Source of the DNA: Calocera cornea HHB12733
Lineage: Eukaryota; Basidiomycota; Dacrymycetes; Dacrymycetales; Dacrymycetaceae
DNA: 64,000 bases
Assembly (NCBI GenBank): GCA_001632435.1
Contig: KV423957.1
Location: forward strand, 461 to 64,460
Direction: 5' to 3'
Numbering within the stretch: position 1 is the first letter of the stretch; every line of letters begins with the position of its first letter. Shown here one piece after another: positions 11,284 to 24,600 of the stretch. The translations under genes and the position numbers were made by a program. The notes beneath the pieces are model-generated. The model did not search any database. It was not told the DNA's origin and saw nothing but the letters and a program-made list of their open reading frames with translations.

Positions 11284-12252
11284 AGTGGCGGCTTTGATAG
11301 TCCCCCAATGAAATCGTCTGTCGGGTTCGAAACGGTGGTGTGGAGTCAGGGCTGATACAAACAATCACAAGACATAAATGAAGCCAGATGGGTTGTTATG
11401 GATAACGGCGGTCAGCCCCCAAAGCTGTTGCCAGCAAATAGCTAAAAGGCTCAACTTGTAGCTGGCAAGCGCGTTGAGGGGGAAGGGGAAGCATGCTGTC
11501 GGCTGTGGGAGCAAGCGAGTATACTGTCAGCTTCATCCGCGCAGCGGCACCGTTGAAACAAACAGTACGGCTTCGCTCAGACCACAGAAACAAGCGAAGC
11601 AATTGCGGTCACGACCGCAACAATACAACACCCATGATAGGATGTAACAATCCAGTACGCTCCATAAAATTCCACAATATGAAGGTACGAGCAGGGAGAG
11701 CCCGGCCGCATTAGAGCACAGCCCGTGAAAAGAAGCCCCGGTTGAGAAAAGCCCGGCGCGTCGGAATCTGAACGCTGTGCCAGCGCACTGCGGTCAGACT
11801 GAGCCCCCAGTAGAGACAATGGTTTCTACAGCAGCGGTGTTTTCTTCAGGCCCCGATGAGGAATATCTTTTGGAGAAGTAGCTGATTAGGGAACAAGTCG
11901 GATATATCGCACGGTACGCTCTGATGCCAGGTACGGGACTTTTGAGACGTGAACGAGTAAGACGCAGATAGGGTATCCAGTAGTGTAAGGTATATGCGGA
12001 TAGTGCTTTGATACAATGGTACGGTCTTCCCTTGACGATTGCAGAGTTGTTCGTAAAGTACGGCTCCTTCATCGTGGACAGCATTGATCGTACACGACCC
12101 ACCCCTTGACATGTCGCAGGCCAGATTGCGGCCGAAATACTGGCGGTGTAACCCGAGTGATTGCCGAGCATGGGACCGAGTCTTCCCATGGATCTCAGCG
12201 GGAGTTTTCATCGTCTCCCGCATGGACACCGGGCCACAACCTGACCCTCAGA
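11284..12252. other. Intergenic stretch, nothing recognised
   Basis: Lies between the start of paralogue 2 and the end of RIC1, both on the reverse strand, so it should hold the paralogue 2 promoter. Short frames on both strands show no family resemblance. Confidence 0.6.
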
Positions 12253-15200
12253 TCAATGCGGTTGAGGGAAACTGGTGTCTTCTGTGTTTCCGGTGTTCTG
12301 ATCAGCAGAGTCGATATCGCCTTGTTTCGGCAAAGCAATTTCTGGCTTCTCCTCAAAAGTACCGGGAAGGAATCCCAAACCCGCAACGACCTGCGCTTTA
12401 CGCTTTGCAGCCTCTGGTACGGGCGCCAGCTTTGAGGAGGCCAGTCTCGTCATGGGCGATTCGATTACTTGTGAATCGGCGCCATCCTCAAGGAGGCCTG
12501 CCTCTCGTGCAGCTTGTGCCAATGCTGTGCCAGTGTCGTCGATGGATCGCAAGAATCGAAGAAGTTCGCCGCATAATGAATCATCGGCTGCAGTTACGGC
12601 TGCCTTGAGCAGTCTAATCACATCCGCATGGCTTTCATCCAGCTGCTCAAGCGTGTGCAGCACCAGCAGGTACGATGCCGCCGTTTGCAAGCGTTTGCCA
12701 GATAGGCATTTCTTCCTCTGAGATAAGCGTCTTGTTTCGAGGCAGAAAATGGCATTGCTCACTTCGAATAGGGTCCTGGGATTGCCAACAGTGTCGAACA
12801 AGGTCTGCCACCTGGTCATCTCCGTCTTTCTGGCTACGCCAACGACGACCTCCAGTGCATCATCGAAGTAATCCAGAAACTCAACGACTCTGGGCAGCAG
12901 TGGCCCAGGATTTTCCTCGGTGTCAAGCACAACACGACCATTTCGTACTCGACCACTATCTTCGTCTTCCAGCACATCGTGAAGCAGTATCTCCAAGGCG
13001 TGCGAGAAGTAGACCAGACTCTCGAAGTACTGTCCGAATTCCACGGCGTCCTCTAGTTGATTTTGTTCAAGATGGAAGCGAAGCACGTGTTGGATAAATA
13101 AGTGGCTCTGCAACGCGCATTAGAGCGCCGGCTTTTGCTAGCTCTCATGGGACTCACCGTAGTCACTATCTTGAACATGGCGTAGGGAAGATTCTCACGT
13201 ATGGTGAATTCGGGTTCCACACCAATGATGACGCCTTTGTCAGTCAGGACAGCTGGATTCTTAGTCAACAGTTGTCTCCCGAGTATAACAGATGGCACTG
13301 ACAGACAGGATACGAGTCCAAAGGAATGTGCACGCTCTCCTTCACACTCTCGTAAGCATCCTTCTCGTCATCCACCTCGACTCCCTCGATAGTAAGCGCA
13401 TCTAGCCAGACCCGCAGACCACTGCCATCAAAGGCCCACAAGGAGTTCTCGAGTGCACCTACGCCGCGAAGTTGTGTCCAGCAAAACTCGATGCAATCGG
13501 ACAGAATCTGCATGTCATATCGTACTTCATCGGAGCCGGCTCTCCGAGGTCGCAAGAGCACGAGCTTTCCACCAATTAGCATGATAACAGTGGCAACAAT
13601 TAGATCATCCGTAGGGTCGCCAAGTTCTGCAGAGTTCGGTCAGTCACATGGCTGACAGGGTCGTTGCATGGACACGTACGCTTCTGCACCGCCGGGATCA
13701 TCCAGCTCATGCCCCTCACAGCGGTCGGTGTATTAATAACACCGTTGAAGCTGATGCTGCCGCACAAATGGAGCTGGATTGTGTCTCGTGTTGGTACGAT
13801 CAGAAAATGGAAGAGGTTGTTGTCAGCGGTATAGACCAGCAGGGAGTTGTCGATAAGTGACAGGTTGAGGACTGGTGACAGGAACTCTTCCACGTGCAGA
13901 ACGTTGTAGTTTGAAAGATCCGTATCACGAGAGTAGAGCCGGACCTGCACGTGGGTAAGCCCAATCCTCCAGAGAGCATCGCCGTACTCACTTGGTACGA
14001 GCTCTCGCCCTCTGTCGCAGCCACCAGAACATGATGGAACCAGATCAAACCGCCTCGGACCATGAATGCCTGTTCCTGTGCCTCATCAAGGAAGATCTTC
14101 CATCTACCCGATGCAGAGCTGTAGTGCACGAGGCCACGACGTCCAGCGACGGCTATGAGGCGCCCATCTGCGCTGATGGAGGCGTAACGGATTGGCCAAT
14201 TTGTTGCCAGATAGGATGGAGGAACTTTGATGTGCTGCCATACGTCGCTCTCGGGGTTGATGACACTCATATCCGGCTGATCGGCGCCACGATAGACGAG
14301 CACGCGGTCATCCATATGCAAGAATGCATATCTCGCATTTTCCTGTATTCCATCAGCGAATGTAACTCGAAAGTTAGAGCATGCCACTTACGGGTGCTTG
14401 TTGCCCTGTCACAGCCGACTTGATGAACGGCAACACAAAGATCTGATCGGAAGGTGCTGTTGTTCGTGGGTCAGCGACAGCAGGGCGCGGGTGTTCATAG
14501 CACGCACATAGCGGTCCAGATGGGGCGAACATGAACAACTCTGTATTTCCCATTGACCAGAACTGAAACGGTATAGCATCAGCCGGATATTCAACCTGAC
14601 AACGGCAGCACACGCACCAGTTCATCCACACCGGTGATGTAGCGGTCGGCAGTAGTAACCGCCTTCACACCACCTGCACCGCCAAGCTCTCTACCACCCA
14701 CACTCCACACACCCCATCCGCCTTCCCAACCCACAGCAATTGCGTATCCATCCCCGGTCCAGTCTGCACATCGGATACGGCCCTTATGGTTAAGACTGTC
14801 CTTGCTCAGCTGGCGCACATGCGAGAAGTAGGTAGGGCTGGGGTTGGAGGATGGTGGGAGTGGGAGGAGAAACAGCTTGCCGGTCGATGTGCCAACGAAG
14901 AGCGTTGAGAACTTGAAGTTCGGTGCGAGGGTGGTTATCGCGTGAACGGCAGAGGTTGTCGCCGTCAGAGGCGTGCCGACGAGTGGTGGTAGAGGAATAC
15001 GTATGCCATGGAACGAAGGAGCCGCCTCAGACGCGGTCTCTTGCGAGTGCCGGGACTTTGCATGCTGCAAGGAGGATCAGCCAAGGCACAAGATACACTG
15101 TGCGGATAGCTGGGAGCGTACCTCGCCCATCCGCACATAGTACGCGCTCCCGTCGCTCATGATCCAGCCCCATGTGTTATGTCGCCTCCAGTAGGACATC

Positions 15201-16168
15201 TTCACCACTGTTAACGCATATTCTCCTAACATGTCGGTGCCTCGTTCGGGTGATGCCTCCTGCTCCTCGCCATGCTCGTGCCCTTCGTGGTCATCGCCGT
15301 TGCTGAAGGGGTCCTCAGCACGATTGCCGTGGCCGTTGTTGCCGTTAACATGCGGCTCTTCAAGTTCCTCTACGTCCTCTAAAAACACATCTTCATGCTG
15401 CTGAGGCATGTCCAACTGCTCGTGGTCTTCAACCTCTGGAACCTCTGGCTCGCCCTTGATGTCCTCCTCAAAGACAGGTCGATCCAACCAGGGCATGTCC
15501 TCCAGCAGCCACACCTCATGCCTGTCGGCGACCTCCTGCTCGTGTTCGTGCATCTCCTCCTCTCCCTCATAATCTCCACTCGGTGGGCTCGGGAACGGAA
15601 TCGACTGCACGCTCGGAGGGCTGAGGGTGGAGAAGAAGATCCTGGAGTTGGTAACCGCCGCGCAGAGCAGTCCGCCTTCTAGGTTGACGACACCCTCGAT
15701 GCCGATCTCAACGCTTTGGATTGTTCCTCCCTCACCCGGTGCAGGGGAGAAGTGCTTGGAGGCGGAGTTCGGCATACTTGGCATTTGGTAAGCAGGTGGT
15801 GCTTGGCCGTACAGCAGGGAGAGGAGGACGAGGTGCGATTCGGTCGTCTGGACGACTATGCGCCTGCCGTCGGGTGACCAGCCGGCCCATATAGCCGGCC
15901 CGTGCAGGTTGACCTCTTCATCCGATCGTCGTAGTTCGGCAAGCACGACACTTGGCTGAACGAGAGTCAGCATCGACGTGACAAGGGGCAGCATACATCG
16001 ACCTACCCGGACGCGCCAGACGGATATTGACCGCGCTGTTAGAGTGAAGAAGAGGGTCTTGCGGGTATTGAGAGCGGAGTGGACGATCGGATCGGGGTGG
16101 GAGGGATCGGCGAGAGGGAGGGTGAGCGTCGGGGTGAGGACCTTGGCCGTCGACGTCGGCCAGTACAT
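12253..16168 (-). CDS. RIC1: RIC1, Golgi guanine-nucleotide exchange factor subunit
   Basis: Eleven exons (16168-16007, 15955-15122, 15064-14618, 14562-14508, 14456-14392, 14342-13992, 13944-13680, 13626-13307, 13259-13158, 13107-12763, 12717-12253) encode 1,136 residues. The start MYWPTSTAKVL and the following RSISVWRVRPSVVLAELRR match the Ric1 beginning. The N-terminal half is WD40-like (AIWAGWSPDGRRIVVQTTE, IRCADWTGDGYAIAVGW). The C-terminal RIC1 domain is clear: YFSHALEILLHDVLEDE, PLLPRVVEFLDYF, VARKTEMTRWQTLFDTVGNP, TAASYLLVLHTLEQ. Ric1 pairs with Rgp1 to activate the Ypt6/Rab6 GTPase in endosome-to-Golgi traffic. A long acidic/His insert (about residues 180-290, EHEQEVADRHEVW... to HGEEQEA) sits inside the propeller, a likely loop. 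The acceptor of intron 8 is AAG. Identity is confident; a few boundaries rest on frame alone. Confidence 0.93.
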
Positions 16169-17149
16169 CGGGTCCTACCAACGCGCAGGATGCTGGCAGT
16201 CCGAAAGTCGGTAAGCAGTCGCCTCGCGGGATGCACAATGCGTGCAGAGTGCACTATGAAGTCGACCAACACTGGCTAAGGGAGCGCATATCTTCGTAGG
16301 AAGTTGCTATAGCGTCTGGTGACCTTCGCGTTCTACGGTGCGTTCCTGTCGGGCTACGTTGATGCGGTCCCTGAGGACGGCCGAAAGCCCTCGGAGCCAC
16401 GCTTTCAGAAGCACCGGATGCGCTTACATAATGCTTCCGCCCGCCCATAAACCGCAAATAGGTAAGCCTCACCCGGCTTTCATCTCCAGTTCACTGGCAG
16501 CTGCAAGGCATCTCTATCTGCGTGCATGTGCAGTGTACCATGAGTCTGAAGTCACGGATGGTAACTGCTGATTCTCTCTTCTCGTCTCTGTCTCAACCTG
16601 GTCAAACTGGGCTCGATCGATTCTCTGCCATTCTCTGTCCATACTTCATTGTACCTACCAGCGAAGAGCGTCCTTCAAAACGCCGTCTGGCTTCTCACGG
16701 CTACTATCGCCCCCAGAAAATCACACACGCAATATAATGGGCACGTCAGAAGACAAGGAAGATGCAGCGCGCTCATGCCAGTTCCGTGCCGAATCTCACA
16801 TATATACAGTAAGTAACTCTCATGTGCAACCTGACACGGACATTCTGAAATCGATCAAGATGCTACTTAAGCCGTGTCTTGACGGATGATTACATCCGAT
16901 CAATCTATCTTGGAGAGCACCATGGGCTGTAGCTTCCTCCTCCGGAGTGCACGGGAGGCTATACGGATGCGGCGACGGTCCGTTGGCAAAACTCACTGAA
17001 TCAGCTGACATCAAGGCATTTCATAACTCTCATACAACTCCAGCATTCCTTCACGATGCAAAGCCTATCTTCTACTGATGTACACGGGATTTCTCCACCA
17101 GATGCGCCGATCGTCCGCCATTGGTGTTCCGGGCATCTAGTGTTTCGGG
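16169..17149. other. Region upstream of RIC1, no supported gene
   Basis: Should contain the RIC1 promoter. Only short overlapping frames are present; I see no domain, RNA gene or repeat up to the start of the ~1,336-bp repeats. Confidence 0.55.
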
Positions 17150-18850
17150 ATCAAATTTCCAATAAGATTAAGCGCGACGTACGTTCTCCAGGTGTCGGTG
17201 CATTATCGGACTTTCTCAATACCGATAATGGTTGAGTGGTAGATATAGAGGACATGTTGTGATGAGAAAATTGTACCGTGTCCCAACGCAAAACGCCATG
17301 AGCCAGCGTATGTTCCCTTCGTTTGGTGCCGTTTTATGTGGCTGTCAGGGGCTCCGCCAAAAAGCTTCCAACAGCTTCCGAGGATATCTAGAGACTTCGG
17401 CGCGCACGCTGCGGCATCCATTCAACTGATGATCACCCTCATCACTTGATCCACTTGTCGGAGCATCACATGTACTGGTTCAGCATGGAATTCAAGATCT
17501 CAGCTCTGTGGCATTGTCTAATATGGAAGCCGGAGTGATGCGAGATCTTGCGGTTACGCTACAACTCTGGACACCCTCTTTGAACAATGTGTATTGCGCC
17601 ACGGGAGTATTGAACGCCCTGTATTTTCAGAGCTTGATGCACGCTCTGTGCTTGCGACCATCAACTCTCAAAAGCATTGCTCTGACTCGCGTCTCTTGAA
17701 GCAACTCGAGCAGGTCCATGGTGTTGGCTAGGTTCCAGGCCGCTTCCCGTCGCACAACCTGTGGTATGGATACACCAGCCTCTCTAGCTTTCCACCTGGC
17801 GGTGTAGACGCTTTGCTCGGCGGACTGTTCAGATCGATGCCGAATATGAGAGTTGAATTGTCCTGCCTCTGTATGCTGTCCTCCACAATTTCTGGGACGA
17901 TGTCTACCACTACGAAGGAATGATCCGGGGTTCTCAACCCGCACTCTCGGTCGGCTTCCTCTCCTTGACCCCGTGGCCGAGATTTTGCCACAACCAACAC
18001 GTAATGCGACGTTCGCCATTGTATCGTTACAACGGGCCAAGAGACTTCTGGTGGAGTCGATATTCATGTGCAAACACCTCCCACTCCGCAAAACTGGATC
18101 CGCTGCGATGGAGCTCACACCACATATGTCTTGAACGGGCCATTTGGTGAACAAGACACCGAACCTTTTATTGAGAATTCCGAAGCGTGTGGATGTACCA
18201 CCGGTGATGCCACGAGGTTGTCACCTCGTGGATTGTTCCAGGAGGCGACTCTGACTCTCTTGAGGTCGGTAGCAAACGGGTCCCTATCGGTGTGCTGGGA
18301 TGCGGCGACGAGCCCACCGTAATAACGTAACTGAATAGGACTTTCCATGTTGTCGGCACTCTCCAGAGCGACCAAAGCCGATTCACACGGTTCTTATATG
18401 CTAGTCTTCATAGGTACCAGTCGAATCTGGGCTTTCCAAGCTGCCGATCGCCAGCTCTCGCGTTCCGCAGGTCTAGCGCACCGGGATCAAATTAACGAGG
18501 CGATTAAGCGCGACGTACGTGTCGGTATAACCTCGGATATTCTCGAAGTCGATACTGAGCCAACTCTAGTGCGGGGTGGTAGCCCAGTCGTCGAAACGGT
18601 TGGGTGGGATTGCGCACCAACAGGTTCGTCTAATGCCATATTATCTTCCTCACTTGTTCCGCATACTGTCTCTGTCATGGCCATTGTGAAACCCGCTGTG
18701 GGCCTTCTCGCTGGGCAGTTGCCGCATTTGGCAATATTGTTGCTCCCGTGGGCACTTACAGCCGTCCACCGGGTACCGGTTTGGTGCCTTTCGCAACCAG
18801 TATGTGTGGCGCCAAACGATCCATACACTAATAACCTAATGCACGACCCA
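17150..18850 (+). repeat. Cluster of ~1,336-bp tandem repeats, forward orientation
   Basis: The anchor ATTAAGCGCGACGTACG occurs at 17167 and 18503, a spacing of 1,336 nt. Between the anchors the monomer passes through recognisable landmarks: GTGGCTGTCAGGG...AAAAAGCTTCC near 17340, TTTGCCACAACCAACAC near 17990, CTCTCTTGAGGTCGGTAGC near 18255 and GGGATGCGGCGACG near 18297. After the second anchor the sequence switches to a different terminal block ending near TTGCCGCATTTGGCAATATT (about 18740). The same terminal block follows the last anchor of the reverse cluster at 21.4 kb. Reading frames are broken throughout, so this is either a decayed gene array or a non-coding satellite. Confidence 0.75.
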
Positions 18851-19096
18851 TCTGAACATAAGCATTACGTGACCCAGACATCACTGAACAGAAAACAACA
18901 GTCCTTGCGCGGGATTGAAAGAAGAAAGATAAGGCATATATCAAAGAGTTGCAGGGAGTGTGGGCTTGAGTGTATCAGTGTAGCTGTGGGTGAGGCGTAA
19001 CATGTGTGTGACAACCCGAAAAAAAAACCATTGAGTACCAAGAAAGCAGTCCGTGGAGAGAGTGTTCATCCTGTCCAGGTGGGGGAGGGTGGGGGA

Positions 19097-20350
19097 TCAG
19101 AGGAGGAGCATCCCCAGGACGACGCCACCAAGGGCGAAGACGGTGCCGACGGGGAGGGAGAGGGCGATGGCTGCACCGCGCGCAGCCGAGTTGCTCGGGC
19201 TGCTGCTGCCAGAGCTCGTATTGCTTGCGGCGGTGTTGCTGCCACTACCAGTCCTGCTCGTGGTCATGCTGGACGACCCGCTGGTGGTGGTGGTCCCGCT
19301 CGTCGTCTTGGCGGTCGAGCCGACCGAGTTGCTGCTCGCGAGCGCACCGGAGTTGAAGCTGTAGGGGCCCGTCGCGGTAGCAGTGGGCGGGACGGCCGCG
19401 GCGTTGGCGATTGAGCTGACGCTAGTGCACATAGAGCTCGCAGGTGGGGCCTGCGCGTCGGGCGTGCCACCCGCGCACTGCGTCTGCTGGCAAGTGCTGT
19501 CCCAGGTGCTCGTGCCGTACACACCCATCGGCGCGCCGTTGTCCGCCTCGCAGGAGGTGAACGAGCCGATGTCGTAGTTGGCAGGCATGTTCCACTCGCA
19601 GCCCATCGTATCATAAGTGTGCTGGCAGTACGTCGTCGCCTCAGGCCCGTCGACACACGCGCGGAAACAGAACTCGTCAGCAGACATGAAGTTCGTCCAC
19701 TCGTGGTACTGCTGGATGCCGCCGAAGGTCTCGCCAAAGACGAGACCGCCCTGTGGGTTGCCGAGACCGGTCCAGCTGTGCGGGTCGAGCTCTCCGCCGC
19801 CGTCACCGGCGGGGATGTTCAGCTTGGTCAGGTCACCGAAGCCGGTACTACGAGCGAGTCAGAACCGTCATCGTCAAATCAGAGTGGTGGACCTACACTT
19901 GGACGTAAAGCGGCGTCTGCACCCAGTGAACGCCCTGCATCGTACCATCAGGGATTGTGCGCGTGCCGTAGCCGGTCTGCACTACATATCAGCATCAAGC
20001 ACAAGCGGGCTGTGGAGCATCACGCACACGCATGCACCAAGAGACCTCCTCCTCCTCCGTGTTGCCGATAGTGGAGTTGGTCCCATCCGTGTAAGGCGGG
20101 GCGAACAGGCAGAAGTCATCAAGGCCGTTGATGTAAACATTCTACACCGTTATCAGCACCATCGCGACACCAGAATAACACAAGGAGTGCGCACCTGGCA
20201 GAGGGACCCCTGGCTGTTGGTCGTCCCGCACTGGTTGGTGCCGAGCTGCCCGACCTGCGACTGATCTGGCGCATCGGCAGGGATGTAGGTGGCGCTGTAC
20301 TGTGCGGCTGCTGAGCCGGCGAGGCCGAGTGCGAGTGCGATGTTGAGCAT
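19097..20350 (-). CDS. Secreted, probably GPI-anchored glycoprotein of the macrofage activating glycoprotein family
   Basis: Four exons (20350-20195, 20141-20030, 19981-19897, 19847-19097) give 367 residues. A signal peptide (MLNIALALGLAGSAAA) is followed by a Cys-rich ectodomain with the hallmarks of the basidiomycete 'macrofage activating glycoprotein' family: NVYINGLDDFCLFAPP, GYGTRTIPDGTMQGVHWVQTP, LNIPAGDGGGELDPHSWTGL, the HEWTNFMSADEFCFRACV block and GCEWNMPANYD. A Ser/Thr/Gly-rich stalk of about 90 residues leads to a hydrophobic C-terminus preceded by small residues, as expected for GPI attachment. It is presumably a cell-surface or wall mannoprotein; the exact function is unknown. 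It sits alone between two inverted clusters of ~1,336-bp repeats. Confidence 0.9.
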
Positions 20351-21399
20351 TGCTGGCTGGCGTGTGAATGGAAGGGGGGAATAGGGTTGTATAGTATAGG
20401 ATGATGGGGGGGATGTGTGAATGAGTGACGGGGCGAGGTGTGAGCTGGAGGATGAGCTGTTAGCTGGCTGTTGTGTTGGATGGGAGATAAGTGTGCGAGT
20501 AGACGCACAGGCTGAACTTTTCGACAGGAAGCGTCCGTGCCGAACGGGGAGGGAGAGAACAGACGACGACCACGCAGGAAGGAGGAACGGAGGAGAAGGC
20601 CGGGGCGTGGGCAGGGCGGCGAGCGAGCGATAGAAGGCGCACCCGCAGAACAATCGCCGGTGAGAAGGGAAGCGCACCGGACGGGTGTGCGCGCTTCCGC
20701 ACCAATCGGACGCGTGCACCCCTCACCGGCTGATAGGGTCCAACCCTGACGCTGGCCTGACCACACCCAACCATCTGTAAGCCACAAAACCCTGCACGTC
20801 CTTCCCACGCGTTAACAGTGTTGGTGATCATCAACTGAATGGAATTCGCGTCGACATACTCGAGCGCTCCTCGTCAACTCCAACACCTCGTCTCATCTCC
20901 CCTATCTCAGAGACGAGTCGTTTGCCGATCTTGTCGTTCCCTCTCTGGCCGGTGAACAGGGCCGAACGCCTAGCGGTCAGCTCAGCACACTTGCGAGCTC
21001 GGATGGCTCTCCAGGATCTATATTTAGACCTGTACCTTACCCGAGCAATGTGCCATCCCTCGACTAGCCTTACCTTGTCCTCGTCGCTATGGTTATCGCA
21101 GATGCTACACCTCACCTAGAGCACAACGATACGCTCTCACCCGCATTCCTTACCTTTCCGTGACATATGCCTCTTTCCCTTTCTCTTTCCCTCATCCACT
21201 CGCCCGCCAAGTTGGGGTGTTCTCTGTCATGTTTCCCGTTGACATCGGGGGTGTAGTTCAGATAGGTTCCGATAGGTCGTGCATGAAGTTATTACCACAT
21301 TGATCGCTTGATTCCACGCAACAATGGCAGTGAAAACTCTACGGTGGACGTAGGACTGCCTGAGCGTCTCTCGAAGCATGGCATCGCTGCTTCAAGACG
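20351..21399. other. Upstream region of the glycoprotein gene
   Basis: CT/GA-rich leader and promoter of the reverse-strand glycoprotein gene (to about 20.8 kb), then sequence with no recognised gene up to the inverted repeat cluster. Confidence 0.55.
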
Positions 21400-24300
21400 G
21401 TTAGCCCTAGCTTACGGAAACAAAATATTGCCGAATGCGGCAACAGCCTGGAGCCCGAAATTATATCACGGATTTCACGACGGCCAGAAGAGCGACAGCG
21501 AGCGGAACAAGTGAGGAAGGTATTAAGATGCTAGATGACCCTGTTGGTGTGCAGCCCCACCGAATCGCTCAACAACTGGGCCACACCTCGCACTACTGCG
21601 TACTTACTATCGAGCTCGAGAAAGTCCGAGATTGCACCGACACCTGGAGAACGTACGTCGCGCTTAATCTTCTGCCTAAATTTGATCCCGGTGCGCTAGA
21701 CCTTGCGAACGCGAGAGTGCGCGATCGGCAGGTTGGGCAGTCCTAATTCGAGTGGTATCGATTAACACTAGAATATGTGGACCATGTGAGTTGGTTTTGT
21801 TCGTTCTGGAGTCTATCAACAAGGTGAAAAGGCCGATTAAGTCACTTTTTAACGGTGAGCGCCGTCGCCGCATCCCAGCACACCACTAGGGACCCGCTCG
21901 CTACCGACCTCAAGAGAGTCAGAGTCGATTCCTGGAATTAATCGTATGCTAACAAGCTCATAGCATCGTCTGTGGTACTTCCACACGCTTTGGGAATATC
22001 AATATGAGGACTGGTGTCTGCTTGACAAAATGGTCCGCGGAAGACACAGTAGTGACGTGAGCTCCACCCCAGCGGCGCCAATTTTGCGGAATAGGAGCTG
22101 TTTGCACATGAATAGCCACTCGATCACTGAAGTCTCCGGACCTGATGCAGTGATGAGAAGGTGAGAAGTCGCCTTGCGTATTGGTTGTGGCAAAATATCG
22201 CTCGAGAGGTGACAGAGAGAATTCCGACGGACGGTGGGGGCTGAGAAGCCGGTATTCCTCCTTCCGAGTGGTAGACATCCTCCCAGAAGGCGTCGAAGAC
22301 ACCCAAAAGGCGCAGGTCACTTTAAGTTTCATGCTCGGCATCGGGTTTGCTCAGCCCGCTGGCCGGGTCCTCCCCACCGCCCGACAGTAGAGCAGAGGCA
22401 CTGGGGTGTCTGTGCCGCTGGTTTCGTGACAGGAAGCCGCCCAGCACCTAGCCAACACCACGGGCTTGCTCGAGTTGCTTCAAGAGACGCCAGTCAGAGC
22501 ATTGATGATCGCAAGCACAGAGCGTACATCAAGCTCGGCATTGGGAAGACTTTCGATACCCCTGTAGCGCCAGACAGATACTCCAAGGAGGGTGCCCACG
22601 GTTGTAGCGCAACGGCATATCTGTCACATCATAGTTCCGTCCTTTATATGGTAATACCACAAAGTTGAGATCTCGTATGGCATGTTGAACCAGTACACGT
22701 GATGAAACGACACGCGCATCAAGTGATGTAGGTGATCGTCAGCTGGATGGATGATGCAGCATGCGCATCGAAGTCTCCGGATGCCCTCGGAAGCTGTTGG
22801 AAGCTTTTTGGTGGAGTCCCTGACAGCCACATAAGACGGCACCAAATGAAGCGAACATACGGCTGGCACATATAATTTTGCAACGTGACGAGGCACAATT
22901 TCTTCACTAGAACAAGCCTTCCCGTTGCTCTCGAGTAGTCGTTGTCACTTTCAAGAAAGTCCGGCAATGCACCGACACCTCGAGAATGTACGTCGCGCTT
23001 AATCTTAAGCTGAAATTTGATCCCGGCGCGCTAAACCCGCGAACGCCAGAGTAGGCGATCGGCCACGGAGGCGGCCAGACGTTGACTTCCATCAGCTGCA
23101 CGTTCAATCCATAGTGCGCATGAACTAGTTTCTGGTGCTCTGAAAGCAAGGGCACTACTGGAGAGCTTGGTTTAGGAGCTTTTCGACGTCGAGCTCGTCG
23201 CCGCATGCCAACGCACCATTGGCTAGCCGTCCAGACCGGACTCGAGGGGACCAGGGTCAATTTGCATTCTAAACCATATGAAGTCGGGTTCGAGACAGGC
23301 CCGCTTCCCATCTTTTCAAGCCCCGTAATTGTCGATAATTGAATTGGGTGTCTTACTGAGAGGAAGTGGAACAGAAGACCCAGCTGATGGGACCTCCACG
23401 GCAGCCTCGGAATCTGCGTCCTGTGTGATGTTGGTCAATGAATCTCACTTCGACCCATGATATCTCTAGACCTCGTGCAATGATGCGAAGGTGAGAGGAG
23501 TTACTATGGGTATTGGTTGTGGCAAAATCCCACCCGAGAGGTGATAGAGAGAATGTCGACGGAGGTTGTCTGCAGAGTGGCCGGCATTTCTGAGTGGCAA
23601 TGGTGGCTTACTTCTCAGATGGCGCTGATTGCATGAAAACAGGGCAGAACAGTGCAATCCTCGCACTCGGTTTCACTTTGATCGACCCGCCGATCAGAAC
23701 ATCCCCGCCACACGGCAGTAAGGCTGATAAGCTGGCAGTTCTGTAGTGGATGTTGTGCGCCAGGAATCATCCTGCTGGCCAATCACACCACGGCCTTGCT
23801 CAAGTTGGTTCTAGAGACCCGTGCAAAGTAAATGGTTTGAGAATTGACGACCCCAAGCACCAGAGCGACCGCCAGGCTCTCCGATGAGTGCATTTGCACG
23901 AGCACTCCCAGAGTGGTACAGTCCGTTGGTAGAATCGAGGGTCGAGCACGATTTTGGATCTCTTGCATCATAGCTCCGTTCATATATGACGATGCCACAA
24001 AGTTAATATCTTCCCTTCCATATTGAGCGAGTAAGAGCCATGAAGCAACAGGCGGATCAAGCGATGTGCGTCATGATCAGCTGGATAGATCTCACCACAT
24101 ACGCATCGAACTCTCTGGATGTCCTCGGAAGCTCTTGGAAGCTTTTTAGCGAAGTCCCTGACAGCCACATGAGACACATCTGAAGGAGTCGAGAATGCGG
24201 CCACCCTCGGGAGGTTCCGCCGCTACAATCCATATTTTGGTTAACAGAACGAGTCTTCTATAACCGCCAATGACCCATTGTTACTTTTGAGAAAGTCCGA

Positions 24301-24600
24301 AATTGCACCGACACCTCGAGAACGTACGTCGCGCTTAATCTTAACGTGAAATTTGATCCCGTGGGCTTAGATCTGCGGAGTGCGAAGGAAGGCGATCGGC
24401 CACCCGAACGACCCAAAAGCCATCTCTCATCAGATACAAATCAGATGCATAGTGCATCTGGACTACTTTTCATTACCCTGAAACCCAGGGGTTGGCTGAA
24501 AAGTCCGGTTTAAGTGGTTTTTCGACATGGCGTTTGTCGCCGCATTCCCTCCAGAGCCCGCACCCCGGCGTAAGATACACCTATTGGTCCAGAGAGAAAC
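21400..24600 (-). repeat. Cluster of ~1,336-bp tandem repeats, reverse orientation
   Basis: The reverse-strand anchor CGTACGTCGCGCTTAAT lies at 21652, 22987 (one mismatch) and 24323, with spacings of 1,335 and 1,336 nt. A second landmark (GGAAGCTTTTT...GTCCCTGACAGCCAC) occurs near 22800 and 24136, again 1,336 apart. Monomers are diverged by substitutions with few indels. The block beyond the 21652 anchor matches the terminal block of the forward cluster. Short frames survive (for example RDFAKKLPRASEDIQRVRC), but every copy is interrupted by stops and frameshifts. I cannot name the parent sequence. Confidence 0.75.

Noticed and set aside
18347..19000. 217-codon forward frame
   Set aside because: It lies across the second anchor and the terminal block of the ~1,336-bp repeats. 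The homologous sequence in the reverse cluster is full of stops.
21958..22341. 127-codon reverse frame as a functional gene
   Set aside because: It is part of one diverged repeat monomer, and the equivalent positions in the other monomers carry stops and frameshifts.
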